A stretch of DNA of 64,000 nucleotides from Streptomyces paradoxus (GTDB lineage: Bacteria > Actinomycetota > Actinomycetes > Streptomycetales > Streptomycetaceae): assembly GCF_014202475.1 (NCBI RefSeq), contig NZ_JACHGV010000001.1:310001-374000 (forward strand), written 5' to 3'. The position numbers were made by a program, and so were the translations under genes. The notes beneath the pieces are model-generated. The model ran no database searches. It was not told where the DNA came from and saw only the letters and a list, made by a program, of their open reading frames with translations. Shown in pieces: positions 51,907 through 61,720 of the stretch. The first letter of the stretch is position 1, and the number at the start of each line of letters is the position of its first letter.

Positions 51907-52782
51907 ATGACGACTGCCGCCCTGGAGCCGCGCGCCGGCCGACGCTGCCACAACATGCTCAACTCCCTGCACGCGACCCACTACTTCTCGCCCGACCTGG
52001 GGCGGGAGCTGGGCGCCATCGGGGTCACCGACCCGCGTGCCGTGAACTTCGCCGTGCGGGCCGCCGCCCTCGGACCGGTCGGGGCCGGGGCCGTCACGGC
52101 GGCCTTCTACAACTACAAGTACGAGCTCGTGGCCCGGCACGTGCCGGCGGTGTGGGAGACCGCCGCACCCGGGCAGGTCCTGGCGGCACGCGCGCGTGCG
52201 GTCGACGCGACGCTGCGCCGCCTGCTCGGCGAGGAGGCCCTGGCATCGGCGGAGATGGCCGAGGCCGCGCGGCTCGCGCTGCGCGCCGCCGAGGCCTGCT
52301 CGCGCGGGGCGCGGCCGCTGTACGCCGCCCACGCCGATCTGCCCGTTCCCGAGGAGCCGCACCTCGCCTACTGGCACGCGGCGACCCTGCTGCGCGAGCA
52401 CCGGGGCGACGGGCACCTGGCCGCCCTGATGTCCGCGGGACTGGACGGGCTGGAGGCGATGGTGACCCACACGGCGACGGGCAAGGGCATGGCCCCGAAG
52501 TGGGTGTGCGCCACCCGTGGCTGGAGGCGGGAGGAGTGGGAAGCGGCGGTGGAACGGCTGCGCGGGCGGGGGCTGCTGGCGGCGTCCGGCGACCTCACCG
52601 ACCAGGGCGACGCGCTGCGGCGGGACATCGAGGAGGAGACGGACCGCCTGGACCGCGCCCCGTACGAGCACCTCGGACCGGAGGGCGTGGCCCGGCTGAC
52701 CGAGCTGGGCGGGGTGTTCGCGCAGGCGGCGCTCGTGGCCGGGGCGTTCCCCGCGGACCTGATCGGAAAGGGTGACGCATAG
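51907..52782 (+). CDS. SCO6745-family (SalK-like) protein
   Basis: A 291-residue, helix-rich protein of the actinobacterial SCO6745/SalK group (CHNMLNSLHATHYFSPD; GPVGAGAVTAAFYNYKYELV; then a winged-helix-like C-terminus WRREEWEAAVERLRGRGLL). The C-terminal part resembles MarR-like HTH folds. Function is unknown; regulator or transport-linked role are both guesses. It starts just after the palindrome at 51880. Confidence 0.8.
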   Translation: MTTAALEPRAGRRCHNMLNSLHATHYFSPDLGRELGAIGVTDPRAVNFAVRAAALGPVGAGAVTAAFYNYKYELVARHVPAVWETAAPGQVLAARARAVDATLRRLLGEEALASAEMAEAARLALRAAEACSRGARPLYAAHADLPVPEEPHLAYWHAATLLREHRGDGHLAALMSAGLDGLEAMVTHTATGKGMAPKWVCATRGWRREEWEAAVERLRGRGLLAASGDLTDQGDALRRDIEEETDRLDRAPYEHLGPEGVARLTELGGVFAQAALVAGAFPADLIGKGDA

Positions 52783-52848
52783 TGACGCGTTCATGAGGTA
52801 CCCGCACTCCACCGGCCGGCGCGGCCGGGATTGAGAAAGGGGAATTCC

Positions 52849-52974
52849 GTGTTCCGTGCTATCGCAGACGTGCTGCGCCAGATCGGCGGCGCCATCGCCA
52901 CCGTCGTGACGCTGCCCTTCCGGGCGCTTGCCCGGCTCTTCGGCGGGGCCTCGTCCTCCACCCGCAGGGCCTGA
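52849..52974 (+). CDS. LPFR-motif small protein
   Basis: A 41-residue protein (MFRAIADVLRQIGGAIATVV, then TLPFRALARLFGG and an SSS-rich end) matching the LPFR small-protein family of Streptomyces. An amphipathic N-terminal helix followed by LPFRALARLF suggests membrane association. GTG 52849 has AAAGGGGAA 6 nt upstream. It is too short for most gene callers. Function is unknown. Confidence 0.8.
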   Translation: MFRAIADVLRQIGGAIATVVTLPFRALARLFGGASSSTRRA

Positions 52975-53073
52975 CCGGGACCCGGACCTGCGGGGTGTCG
53001 CCCTGATCCCCGAGTGTCGGCGCCACCTGCCACAATTGCCGCGCAACCTCAGTGGAGAAGGCGGTACGGGATC

Positions 53074-55470
53074 GTGACGACACCCGGGTCCAACGGGTCC
53101 ATCAACGCAGTGTCCATCGAAGGCAGGATCGCCGAGGAACTCGGCGTACGGGAGCGGCAGGTCAGGGCCGCCGTGGAACTGCTCGACGGCGGTTCTACGG
53201 TGCCCTTCATCGCCCGCTACCGCAAGGAAGCGACCGAGATGCTCGACGACGCGCAGCTGCGCACCGTCGAGGAGCGGCTGCGTTACCTCCGGGAGCTGGA
53301 GGAGCGTCGGACGGCGATCCTGGAGTCGGTGCGCGAGCAGGGCAAGCTCACCGAGGAGCTGGAGGCGAGCATCCGGGGCGCCGAGACGAAGGCGCGCCTG
53401 GAGGACATCTACCTGCCGTTCAAGCCCAAGCGGCGCACCAAGGCGCAGATCGCCCGTGAGGCGGGGCTCGAGCCGCTGGCGGAGGGTCTGCTCGGCGACC
53501 CGGGCGTCGAGCCCCTCGCCGCGGCCGCCGCGTTCGTCGACGCCGACAAGGGCGTGGCCGATCCGCAGGCCGCCCTCGACGGCGCCCGGTCGATCCTCAC
53601 CGAGCGGTTCTCGGAGGACGCCGACCTGATCGGTGAACTGCGCGAGCGCATGTGGGTGCGCGGGCGGCTGGCCGCCAAGGTGCGGGAGGGCAAGGAGGAG
53701 GCGGGCGCGAAGTTCGCCGACTACTTCGACTTCGCCGAGCCCTTCACCGAGCTGCCCTCGCACCGCGTCCTCGCGATGCTGCGCGGGGAGAAGGAGGAGG
53801 TCCTCGACCTCGTCCTGGAGCCCGAGGAGCAGACGGACGGCCCCTCCTCGTACGAGGGGATCGTCGCCCACAAGTTCGGGATCGCCGACCGGGGCCGCCC
53901 CGGCGACAAGTGGCTGAAGGACACGGTCCGCTGGGCGTGGCGCACCCGCATCCTCGTCCACCTCGGCATCGACCTGCGGCTGCGGCTGCGCACGGCCGCC
54001 GAGGACGAGGCGGTGCGGGTCTTCGCGGCGAACCTGCGCGACCTGCTGCTCGCCGCCCCGGCGGGCACGCGCGCGACGCTCGGCCTGGACCCCGGTTTCC
54101 GCACGGGTGTGAAGGTCGCCGTCGTCGACGCGACCGGCAAGGTCGTCGCCACGGACGTCATCCACCCCCACGTCCCGGCCAACCGCTGGGACGAGGCCAT
54201 CGCCAAGCTGGCCCGGCTCGCGAAGGAGCACGCGGTCGAGCTGGTCGCCATCGGCAACGGCACCGCGTCCCGTGAGACGGACAAGCTCGCCGGGGAGCTG
54301 ATCACCAAGCACCCGGAGCTGAAGCTCACGAAGGTGATGGTGTCCGAGGCCGGCGCGTCCGTGTACTCGGCGTCCGCCTTCGCCTCGCAGGAGCTGCCCG
54401 ACATGGACGTGTCGCTGCGCGGCGCCGTGTCGATCGCCCGCCGGCTCCAGGACCCGCTGGCCGAGCTGGTGAAGATCGACCCCAAGTCGATCGGCGTCGG
54501 CCAGTACCAGCACGACCTGTCCGAGGTGAAGCTGTCGCGTTCGCTGGACGCGGTGGTCGAGGACTGTGTGAACGGCGTGGGCGTGGACGTCAACACGGCG
54601 TCGGCCCCGCTGCTCGCCCGGGTCTCCGGCATCACCTCCGGGCTCGCCGAGAACATCGTGGCGCACCGGGACCAGAACGGGCCGTTCAAGGCCCGCGGTG
54701 AGCTGAAGAAGGTGGCGCGGCTCGGCCCGAAGGCGTACGAGCAGTGCGCGGGCTTCCTGCGGATCCGCGGCGGTGACGACCCGCTGGACGCGTCGAGCGT
54801 GCACCCCGAGGCGTACCCGGTGGTGAGGCGCATGGTGAAGACCACCGGGCAGGAGGTCGCCTCGCTCGTGGGCAACACCGGGGTGCTGCGCTCGCTGAGG
54901 CCGCAGGACTTCGTGGACGACACGTTCGGCCTGCCGACGGTCACCGACATCCTGAAGGAGCTCGAGAAGCCGGGCCGCGACCCGCGCCCGGCCTTCAGGA
55001 CGGCCGCCTTCAAGGAGGGCGTGGAGAAGATCTCCGACCTGTCGTCCGGGATGATCCTGGAGGGCGTCGTGACGAACGTCGCCGCGTTCGGGGCGTTCGT
55101 CGACGTCGGTGTCCACCAGGACGGACTGGTGCACGTCTCCGCGATGTCGAAGACGTTCGTGAAGGACCCGAGGGACGTGGTGAAGCCCGGGGACATCGTG
55201 AAGGTGAAGGTGCTCGACGTCGACATCCCGCGCAAGCGGATCTCGCTGACGCTGCGACTGGAGGACGAGGCGGCCCAGCAGGGGCAGCAGGGCGGCTCCG
55301 GTGAGCGCCGGCAGCGGGGTGGGCGTCCGCCGCAGCAGCGGCAGGGTGGGCGTGGTGGTGGCCGTGGCGGTGGTGGCGGTTCGCGTCAGGCGCCGCCGCC
55401 GGCCAACAGTGCGATGGCTGACGCCTTGCGCCGGGCCGGTCTGGCCGATCCGAAGGACGGGCGTCGCTGA
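53074..55470 (+). CDS. tex: Tex-like RNA-binding transcription accessory protein
   Basis: A 798-residue protein: Tex N-terminal helical region, YqgF-like RNase H fold domain ([19 protein letters not shown]), helix-hairpin-helix domains ([20 protein letters not shown]), and an S1 RNA-binding domain (about residues 650-725, [26 protein letters not shown]). A Gly/Arg/Gln-rich tail of about 70 residues follows. It binds nucleic acids and affects transcription. The GTG start at 53074 is used instead of an upstream in-frame start at 53014 that looks non-coding. Confidence 0.93.
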   Translation: MTTPGSNGSINAVSIEGRIAEELGVRERQVRAAVELLDGGSTVPFIARYRKEATEMLDDAQLRTVEERLRYLRELEERRTAILESVREQGKLTEELEASIRGAETKARLEDIYLPFKPKRRTKAQIAREAGLEPLAEGLLGDPGVEPLAAAAAFVDADKGVADPQAALDGARSILTERFSEDADLIGELRERMWVRGRLAAKVREGKEEAGAKFADYFDFAEPFTELPSHRVLAMLRGEKEEVLDLVLEPEEQTDGPSSYEGIVAHKFGIADRGRPGDKWLKDTVRWAWRTRILVHLGIDLRLRLRTAAEDEAVRVFAANLRDLLLAAPAGTRATLGLDPGFRTGVKVAVVDATGKVVATDVIHPHVPANRWDEAIAKLARLAKEHAVELVAIGNGTASRETDKLAGELITKHPELKLTKVMVSEAGASVYSASAFASQELPDMDVSLRGAVSIARRLQDPLAELVKIDPKSIGVGQYQHDLSEVKLSRSLDAVVEDCVNGVGVDVNTASAPLLARVSGITSGLAENIVAHRDQNGPFKARGELKKVARLGPKAYEQCAGFLRIRGGDDPLDASSVHPEAYPVVRRMVKTTGQEVASLVGNTGVLRSLRPQDFVDDTFGLPTVTDILKELEKPGRDPRPAFRTAAFKEGVEKISDLSSGMILEGVVTNVAAFGAFVDVGVHQDGLVHVSAMSKTFVKDPRDVVKPGDIVKVKVLDVDIPRKRISLTLRLEDEAAQQGQQGGSGERRQRGGRPPQQRQGGRGGGRGGGGGSRQAPPPANSAMADALRRAGLADPKDGRR

Positions 55471-55489
55471 CGGTTCGCCATGGGTTCTC

Positions 55490-55570
55490 GGGTTGTGGGG
55501 AGCTGCGGGTCCGTCGTGGCTGGTCGCGCAGTTCCCCGCGCCCCTGGAAAGGGGAGCTTCGCTCCCTTTC
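55490..55570. repeat. Streptomyces intergenic repeat with hairpin after tex
   Basis: The stretch TGGTCGCGCAGTTCCCCGCG followed by CCCCTGGAAAGGGG is, as recalled, a widespread Streptomyces intergenic sequence. It ends in a near-perfect hairpin GAAAGGGGAGC-TTC-GCTCCCTTTC (55547-55570). It probably also terminates tex transcription. Confidence 0.5.
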
Positions 55571-55586
55571 GACCTAGGGTGAGGGC

Positions 55587-56135
55587 ATGTCCGCCATCAC
55601 CTGGGAAGTGTTCGCGAGCAAGGGGTTCGAGACTGTTTGGACCGAGCTCGGAAACGGCGTGCTGCGGGCGCGCGGGCGGGCCGTAGGGACCGAACCCGAG
55701 CCGTACTGGGTCACGTACGAACTCGACACGGCCGACGGGTTCGTGACCCGTGGGCTGCGGGTGACCGCCGAGACCGCGGGCGAGCTGCGCACGCTCGACC
55801 TGCGGCACGACGGTCACGGTGGGTGGACCGCGGACGGCGAGCCGCTCCCCGCGGTCGGCGGAGCGCTCGACTGCGACCTCGGGCTGTGCCCGCTCACCAA
55901 CACCATGCCGGTGCTGCGGCACGGGCTCCACCGGGTGCCCGGCGAGCGGGAGTTCCTGATGGCCTGGGTCTCGGTGCCGGACCTGGCGGTGCGGCCGTCG
56001 CGGCAGACGTACACGCATCTCGGGCCCGGGCGGGTCCGTTTCGCCTCCGGCGACTTCCGGAGCGACCTGGAGTTCGACGAGGAGGGTTACGTCGTGGACT
56101 ACCCCTCCCTCGCCACCCGCCTGACGACCCCTTAG
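55587..56135 (+). CDS. Putative glycolipid-binding domain protein
   Basis: A 182-residue protein of the DUF1089/putative glycolipid-binding family. It begins SAITWEVFASKGFETVW and has the conserved PEPYWVTYELDTADGF, CDLGLCPLTNTMPVLRHGL and YVVDYP blocks. The fold is beta-rich; the ligand is unproven. It starts 16 nt after the terminator hairpin and overlaps the convergent ABC-F stop by 4 nt. Confidence 0.85.
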   Translation: MSAITWEVFASKGFETVWTELGNGVLRARGRAVGTEPEPYWVTYELDTADGFVTRGLRVTAETAGELRTLDLRHDGHGGWTADGEPLPAVGGALDCDLGLCPLTNTMPVLRHGLHRVPGEREFLMAWVSVPDLAVRPSRQTYTHLGPGRVRFASGDFRSDLEFDEEGYVVDYPSLATRLTTP

Positions 56136-57772
56136 CGTTCGGTCACCTTGCCGTCCGCCACCTCCAGGCGGCGGGTGACGTGCACGGCGTCCAGCATGCG
56201 GCGGTCGTGGGTGACCAGCAGGAGGGTGCCCTCGTAGGCGTCGAGGGCGGACTCCAGCTGCTCGATGGCCGGCAGGTCGAGGTGGTTGGTCGGCTCGTCG
56301 AGGACCAGGAGGTTGACGCCCCGGCCCTGGAGCAGCGCCAGGGCGGCGCGGGTGCGCTCGCCCGGGGAGAGGCTCGCCGCGGGGCGCAGGACGTGGTCCG
56401 TCTTGAGGCCGAACTTGGCCAGGAGGGTGCGGATCTCGACCGGTTCGGTGTCCGGGACGGCCGCGCGGAAGGCGTCGAGCAGTGACTCCTCGCCGTGGAA
56501 CAGCTTGCGGGCCTGGTCGACCTCGCCGAGCAGGACGCCCGAGCCGAGCGCGGCGTGCCCGGCGTCCAGCGGGACCCGGCCGAGGAGGGCGGCCAGCAGC
56601 GTGGACTTTCCTGCGCCGTTCGCGCCCGTCACCGCCACCCGGTCCGCCCAGTCGATCTGCAGGGAGACGGGGCCGAGGACGAAGCCGCCGCGGCGCACCT
56701 CGGCGTCCCGCAGGGTCGCGACGACGGCGCCCGAGCGCGGGGCCGACGCGATCTCCATGCGCAGTTCCCACTCCTTGCGTGGCTCTTCGACGACCTCCAG
56801 GCGCTCGATCATGCGCTGGGTCTGGCGGGCCTTCGCGGCCTGCTTCTCGCTGGCCTCGCTGCGGAACTTGCGGCCGATCTTGTCGTTGTCGTTGCCCGCC
56901 TTGCGGCGCGCGTTCTTGACCCCCTTGTCCATCCAGGAGCGCTGCATCTGCGCGCGGTCCTGGAGGGCGGATTTCTTGTCGGCGTACTCCTCGAACTCGT
57001 CGCGGGCGTGCCGGCGGGCGACCTCCCGCTCCTCCAGGTAGGCCTCGTAGCCACCCCCGAAGAGGTTGATCTGCCGCTGGACGAGGTCGAGTTCGAGGAC
57101 CTTGGTGACGGTGCGGGTGAGGAACTCGCGGTCGTGGCTGACGACCACCGTCCCGGCGCGCAGGCCGCTCACGAAGCGTTCGAGGCGCTCCAGGCCGTCC
57201 AGGTCGAGGTCGTTGGTCGGCTCGTCGAGGAGGAAGACGTCGTAGCGGGACAGCAGCAGGGAGGCGAGGCCGGCGCGGGCCGCCTGGCCGCCGGACAAGG
57301 ACGTCATCGGCTGGTCCAGGCCGACCGCGAGGCCGAGGGAGTCGGCGACCTCCTCCGCGCGTTCGTCGAGGTCGGCGCCGCCGAGGCCGAGCCAGCGCTC
57401 CAGACTGGTGGCGTAGGCGTCGTCGGCGCCGGGCGCCCCGTCGACGAGGGCCTGGGTCGCCTCGTCCATGGTGCGCTGCGCCTCGGCGACGCCGGTGCGG
57501 CGGGCCAGGAACGCCCGTACGGTCTCGCCGGGCCGGCGGTCCGGCTCCTGCGGGAGGTGGCCGACGGTGGCGGCCGGCGGGGACAGGCGCAGTTCGCCCT
57601 GTTCGGGTGCGGTGAGCCCGGCGAGCATCCTGAGCAGGGTGGACTTGCCCGCGCCGTTGGCTCCGACCAGGCCGATCACGTCGCCGGGCGCGACGACCAG
57701 GTCGAGTCCGGTGAACAGGGAGCGGTCGCCGTGGCCGGCGGCGAGGTTCTTGGCGACGAGGGTGGCAGTCAT
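56132..57772 (-). CDS. ABC-F family ATP-binding protein
   Basis: A 546-residue protein with two ATPase domains and no membrane part. Walker A motifs are GANGAGKST (twice), the signature is SLSGGQAARAGLAS in the first and SLSPGERTRAALAL in the second. Walker B is LLDEPTNDLDL and VLDEPTNHLDL. A charged linker of about 80 residues lies between (RDEFEEYADKKSALQ). ABC-F proteins act on ribosomes; some protect from antibiotics. No drug-specific motif is assigned. Confidence 0.92.
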   Translation of the reverse strand: MTATLVAKNLAAGHGDRSLFTGLDLVVAPGDVIGLVGANGAGKSTLLRMLAGLTAPEQGELRLSPPAATVGHLPQEPDRRPGETVRAFLARRTGVAEAQRTMDEATQALVDGAPGADDAYATSLERWLGLGGADLDERAEEVADSLGLAVGLDQPMTSLSGGQAARAGLASLLLSRYDVFLLDEPTNDLDLDGLERLERFVSGLRAGTVVVSHDREFLTRTVTKVLELDLVQRQINLFGGGYEAYLEEREVARRHARDEFEEYADKKSALQDRAQMQRSWMDKGVKNARRKAGNDNDKIGRKFRSEASEKQAAKARQTQRMIERLEVVEEPRKEWELRMEIASAPRSGAVVATLRDAEVRRGGFVLGPVSLQIDWADRVAVTGANGAGKSTLLAALLGRVPLDAGHAALGSGVLLGEVDQARKLFHGEESLLDAFRAAVPDTEPVEIRTLLAKFGLKTDHVLRPAASLSPGERTRAALALLQGRGVNLLVLDEPTNHLDLPAIEQLESALDAYEGTLLLVTHDRRMLDAVHVTRRLEVADGKVTER

Positions 57773-57801
57773 CAGAGCGCCGATCCTAACGGCCGGGCCG
57801 C

Positions 57802-58824
57802 TCAGTGGTTCACGGCCGCCACCAGGACGCTTCCGGAGGTGCGGGCCACGACGAACGACCGCCCCCGGACCGATCTCGGGTCGAGGGCGACGCGGTGGCG
57901 GCCCGCTTCGAGGACGCCGTCGAAGACCTCGTGGGTGTGGGTGCGGGAGAGCCGGTCGAGGCGGTAGACGGTGAGGGTGACGCGGCAGGCGGAGGTGACC
58001 TCCACGTCCGCGCCGCCGTCGGCGGCGGTGAGGCCGGTGAGGCGGCGCCGGCCGGCCGGGCTGCGGTCCAGGGCGTGTTCGATCTGGGCGACGAGGAGCG
58101 GGACGATCGGGGCGAGGCCGTCGACGTGGGCGACCGGCACCCCGGCGCGTTCGAAGGCGCGGCGGACGGCGGCACGTTCCTGCTCTCCGGCCGCGTGGCC
58201 GAAGGCGACGGCGCCGTAGCCGCGGAGTTCCTCCGGGGGTACGCCGTCGGCGTCATGGGCGATGTCGGCGCCGACACCGATGGTGCGCAATGCGGCGGCG
58301 AGCTTGGCGAGGACGGCCACGCGAGAGCCGATCAGCAGCACGCGGCGGCAGGGGTCGGGCGCGGAGCCGTTCAGCAGGGCGCCCAGCGCCGTCCGGTACT
58401 CGGCGCCGCGGAACCGGAACGGGCCGATGCCGTGGTAGCCGTTGAGCTCCAGATCGGCGTGTTCATCGGTCTGCCAGGCGAAGTCCCGCCAGATGAAGTC
58501 CTCACCGTCACTCTGGATGACGGCGGTGACGGCTCCGCAGGCCAGGTCCTCGCACTCGGGACAGCCGTAGACGACGTAACGGCCGCCGGGCAGCGGGGCC
58601 TCGCTCTCCAGGAGCAGGCTGCGGACCTGTGCGGTGAAGATCGCGGGAGGGACGTCGGAGGCGAGCGGGGAAACCGCGTCGAGGTCGGAGAGCTGGAACA
58701 GCAGCGGGCGTCCGTCGACGATGAAGTCCACGAAGTCCCGGTGGACCTGGTAACCACCGTCGTTGAGGACTCCCCCGGCCCGCATCGCGGGAGCCAGGCC
58801 GAAGGTCGCGTACTCGGCACACAT
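57802..58824 (-). CDS. Conserved hypothetical protein (oxidoreductase-like)
   Basis: A 340-residue protein I do not recognise with confidence. The N-terminal half holds CPECEDLACGAVTAVIQ (a Cys-x2-Cys-x4-Cys set that could bind metal) and VVYGCPE. The middle LIGSRVAVLAKLAAALRTIG suggests a Rossmann-like segment. The C-terminus has a beta-rich tail. ATG 58824 is used; an upstream frame from 58866 is possible. It lies 29 nt after the ABC-F start in the same direction and may be co-transcribed. Confidence 0.6.
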   Translation of the reverse strand: MCAEYATFGLAPAMRAGGVLNDGGYQVHRDFVDFIVDGRPLLFQLSDLDAVSPLASDVPPAIFTAQVRSLLLESEAPLPGGRYVVYGCPECEDLACGAVTAVIQSDGEDFIWRDFAWQTDEHADLELNGYHGIGPFRFRGAEYRTALGALLNGSAPDPCRRVLLIGSRVAVLAKLAAALRTIGVGADIAHDADGVPPEELRGYGAVAFGHAAGEQERAAVRRAFERAGVPVAHVDGLAPIVPLLVAQIEHALDRSPAGRRRLTGLTAADGGADVEVTSACRVTLTVYRLDRLSRTHTHEVFDGVLEAGRHRVALDPRSVRGRSFVVARTSGSVLVAAVNH

Positions 58825-58890
58825 GCTGTGAGTATCCCCACACTGCGCGTGATGTGAGCACGGCATGACACATTCCGCTACGGTCCCGGC

Positions 58891-59841
58891 ATGGCGAGCG
58901 ACGCGAGTGGCGAGATCGTGGTGGTCGGGGGCGGGGTGGTCGGGCTGACGACGGCCCTGGCTCTCGTCGCGCGCGGGTGGCGGGTGCGGGTGTGGACGCG
59001 GGACCCCGTCGAGGCGACCACCTCAGCCGTTGCGGGTGCGCTGTGGTGGCCGTACCGGATCGAGCCGGTCGCGACGGCTCGGATGTGGGCGCTGCGGTCG
59101 CTGGAGGTGTACGAGGAGCTGGCCGCGCGGGACGAACCGGCCGGCGTACGCATGGTCGAAGGGGTACAGGGCGAGACCCGCCTCGACGAGGCCGACGCGT
59201 GGCTGGCGGGCCGGGTGCCGGGGCTGCGGGCGGCCACGGCCGGCGAATACGCGGGCACGGGCCTCTGGGTGCGGCTGCCGCTCATCGACATGCCGGTCCA
59301 TCTGCGGTGGCTTCGGGAGCGGTTCGTCGCGGCGGGGGGTGTGGTCGAGACGCACGCGGTGTCCGGGTTCGCGGAGGTGGACGCGCCGGTCGTGGTCAAC
59401 TGCACGGGGCTCGCCGCGCGGGAGCTGGTGCCGGACCTCTCCGTGCGGCCGGTGCGGGGGCAGCTGGTCGTCGTGGAGAACCCGGGGATCGACACCTGGC
59501 TGGTCTCCACCGACGCGGCCGGGGAGCACGCGTACCTGTTCCCGCAGCCGGGCGGGCTCGTGCTCGGCGGTACGTCCGAGGAGGACGCCTGGTCGCTGGA
59601 GCCCGACCCCGCGACGGCCGAGGCGATCGTCCGCCGCTGCGCGGCGCTCAGGCCGGAGATCGCCGGGGCCCGTGTGCTGGAGCACCGGGTCGGTCTGCGG
59701 CCCACCCGTCCGGCGGTCCGGCTGGAGCGCGACGCCCTGCCGGACGGGCGGCTCCTGGTGCACAACTACGGCCACGGCGGTGGGGGCGTCACCGTGGCCT
59801 GGGGGTGCGCGGAGGAGGCGGCCCGGCTGGTGGCCGGCTGA
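58891..59841 (+). CDS. D-amino-acid oxidase (DAO family, FAD)
   Basis: A 316-residue flavoprotein that oxidises D-amino acids to 2-oxo acids, ammonia and H2O2. The FAD motif is VVVGGGVVGLTTALALVARG near the start. The substrate arginine region is GLRPTRPAVRLE, and the C-terminal GHGGGGVTVAWGCA matches DAO. VNCTGLAAREL is a conserved block. No signal peptide. Start ATG 58891. Confidence 0.9.
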   Translation: MASDASGEIVVVGGGVVGLTTALALVARGWRVRVWTRDPVEATTSAVAGALWWPYRIEPVATARMWALRSLEVYEELAARDEPAGVRMVEGVQGETRLDEADAWLAGRVPGLRAATAGEYAGTGLWVRLPLIDMPVHLRWLRERFVAAGGVVETHAVSGFAEVDAPVVVNCTGLAARELVPDLSVRPVRGQLVVVENPGIDTWLVSTDAAGEHAYLFPQPGGLVLGGTSEEDAWSLEPDPATAEAIVRRCAALRPEIAGARVLEHRVGLRPTRPAVRLERDALPDGRLLVHNYGHGGGGVTVAWGCAEEAARLVAG

Positions 59842-59864
59842 GCGCGACCCCATGGGAACGGCAA

Positions 59865-59896
59865 GGGCGGTCCGGGTCGTGGGACCCGGACCGCCC
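59865..59896. terminator. Bidirectional terminator (DAO / BCCT)
   Basis: Perfect 14-bp stem GGGCGGTCCGGGTC / GACCCGGACCGCCC with loop GTGG, between convergent stops at 59841 and 59911. Confidence 0.85.
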
Positions 59897-59910
59897 GCTG
59901 CCTTTCGGGA

Positions 59911-61635
59911 TCAGTGCTTGCCGATCGGGTCGCCCTCCACGTCCGGGCCGCGGCCCGGGCCGACGCGGAACTCGAACTCGCCGTCGTACTTCTTGTGTCC
60001 CTCCATGACGGCCATCTCGACGGCCTCGGAGCCCATCTGCTCACGCACGATCACCGGGTCGCGGCGAAGGTCGCGCATCAGGGCGACGCACATGAAGATC
60101 ATCACGATGACGAAGGGGGCAGCCGCGAGGATCGTGAGGTTCTGCAGACCGGTCAGGGCGTCGCCCTGACCGCTGCCGACGAGCAGCATGATCGCGGCCA
60201 CCGCACCGGTGACCACGCCCCAGAACACCACCACGAAGCGGCCGGGTTCGAGGGCGCCCTTCTGCGACAGGGTGCCCATGACGATCGAGGCCGCGTCGGC
60301 GCCCGAGACGAAGAAGATGCCGACGAGGATCATCACGAGCAGGCTCGTGACGGTGGCGATGGGGAACTGCTGGAGCACGCCGAAGAGCTGGCCCTCCGGG
60401 GTCGCCTCCTTGCCGAGCTGCCCCTCCTCCTGCATCTTCATCGCCGAGCCGCCGAAGATCGCGAACCAGATCAGGCTGACCGTGCTGGGCACGAGGATGA
60501 CCCCGCCGACGAACTGGCGGATCGTGCGGCCGCGGCTGATGCGGGCGATGAACATGCCGACGAACGGCGTCCAGGAGATCCACCACGCCCAGTAGAAGAC
60601 CGTCCAGCTGCCCAGCCAGTCGGCGACGCCCTCGCCGCCGCTCGCCTCGGTCCGGCCGGCCAGCTGGGGCAGGTCGCCGAGGTAGGCGAAGACCGAGGTG
60701 GGCAGCAGGTCGAGGACGATGATGGTCGGGCCCGCCACGAACACGAACAGGGCGAGCACCAGCGCCAGCACCATGTTGGTGTTGGACAGCCACTGGATGC
60801 CCTTCTCGACGCCGGAGATCGCGGACGCGACGAAGGCCAGGGTCAGCACCGCGATGATCGTGACGAGCAGCCCGGTGCTCACCTTGTCCATCCACTTCAG
60901 CTCCTGCACACCGGAGCCGATCTGGAGCGCGCCGAGCCCCAGGGAGGCGGCGGAGCCGAAGACGGTCGCGATGATCGCGAGGACGTCGATGGCCCGGCCG
61001 ATGCCGCCGTTGGCGTTCTTCTTGCCGATCAGCGGGGTGAAGACGGCGCTGATGGTCTGCCGGCGCCGCCTGCGGAAGGTGCTGTAGGCGATGGCGAGGC
61101 CCACCACCGCGTAGATCGCCCAGGGGTGGAGCGTCCAGTGGAACAGGGTGGTGGCCATGGCCGTCTCCATGCGATCGCCGGAGTCGGCCGGGTTGGATCC
61201 CGGCGGGGGCGTGCCGTAGTGCGACAGCGGCTCGCTCACGCCGTAGAACATCAGGCCGATGCCCATGCCCGCGCTGAACATCATCGCGACCCAGGACACC
61301 GTGCGGAACTCGGGTTCCTCGCCCTCCGCGCCGAGGTGGATACGGCCGTAGCGGCTGATCGCGAGCCAGAGGGCGAAGACCACGAAGCCCGAGGCGGCGA
61401 GCATGAACGCCCAGCCGCCGTTGTGCATCAGGCCGCTGAGCATGCTGGTGGAGACGTCTTCGAGCGAGTCGGTCGCCGCGGCGCCCCAGACCACGAAGGC
61501 GAGGGTGAGCACCGCCGTGACGCCGAAGACGATGCGGTCGGTCTGCGGCCGGTCCTGACCGGGCAGGCCCGCTTCCGACCCCGGCAGCGCGACTCCGTCT
61601 GGGGAGTCCTTGTCGCTTGGTCGTTCTTGCGTCAC
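59911..61635 (-). CDS. BCCT-family transporter (betaine/choline/carnitine type)
   Basis: A 574-residue secondary transporter with about twelve membrane helices. The tryptophan-rich substrate region is WTVFYWAWWISWTPFVGMF, and FSAGMGIGLMFYGVSEPL is the Na/glycine-rich loop of BCCT proteins. It likely takes up glycine betaine or related osmolytes. The GTG at 61635 is preferred because GAGAGG lies 8 nt before it; the frame is open to a GTG at 61644. Confidence 0.88.
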   Translation of the reverse strand: MTQERPSDKDSPDGVALPGSEAGLPGQDRPQTDRIVFGVTAVLTLAFVVWGAAATDSLEDVSTSMLSGLMHNGGWAFMLAASGFVVFALWLAISRYGRIHLGAEGEEPEFRTVSWVAMMFSAGMGIGLMFYGVSEPLSHYGTPPPGSNPADSGDRMETAMATTLFHWTLHPWAIYAVVGLAIAYSTFRRRRRQTISAVFTPLIGKKNANGGIGRAIDVLAIIATVFGSAASLGLGALQIGSGVQELKWMDKVSTGLLVTIIAVLTLAFVASAISGVEKGIQWLSNTNMVLALVLALFVFVAGPTIIVLDLLPTSVFAYLGDLPQLAGRTEASGGEGVADWLGSWTVFYWAWWISWTPFVGMFIARISRGRTIRQFVGGVILVPSTVSLIWFAIFGGSAMKMQEEGQLGKEATPEGQLFGVLQQFPIATVTSLLVMILVGIFFVSGADAASIVMGTLSQKGALEPGRFVVVFWGVVTGAVAAIMLLVGSGQGDALTGLQNLTILAAAPFVIVMIFMCVALMRDLRRDPVIVREQMGSEAVEMAVMEGHKKYDGEFEFRVGPGRGPDVEGDPIGKH

Positions 61636-61720
61636 AGGCGGCACCTCTCATCTGGGAAAGCAGGGGAGGACGCAGGTCCTCCGTAACGCTGCTACCACGT
61701 GTGGCGGAATTTCACCCCTC

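Noticed and set aside
51793..55134. Very long open frame on the minus strand opposite tex, in frame with the GlxA gene
   Set aside because: The high-GC codon bias of tex keeps the antisense frame open; the sequence is low complexity and shows no domain. Only 50830-51792 is protein-like.
53074..55470. C-terminal Gly/Arg repeats of tex as a separate repeat element
   Set aside because: They are in-frame coding sequence of a normal low-complexity RNA-binding tail.
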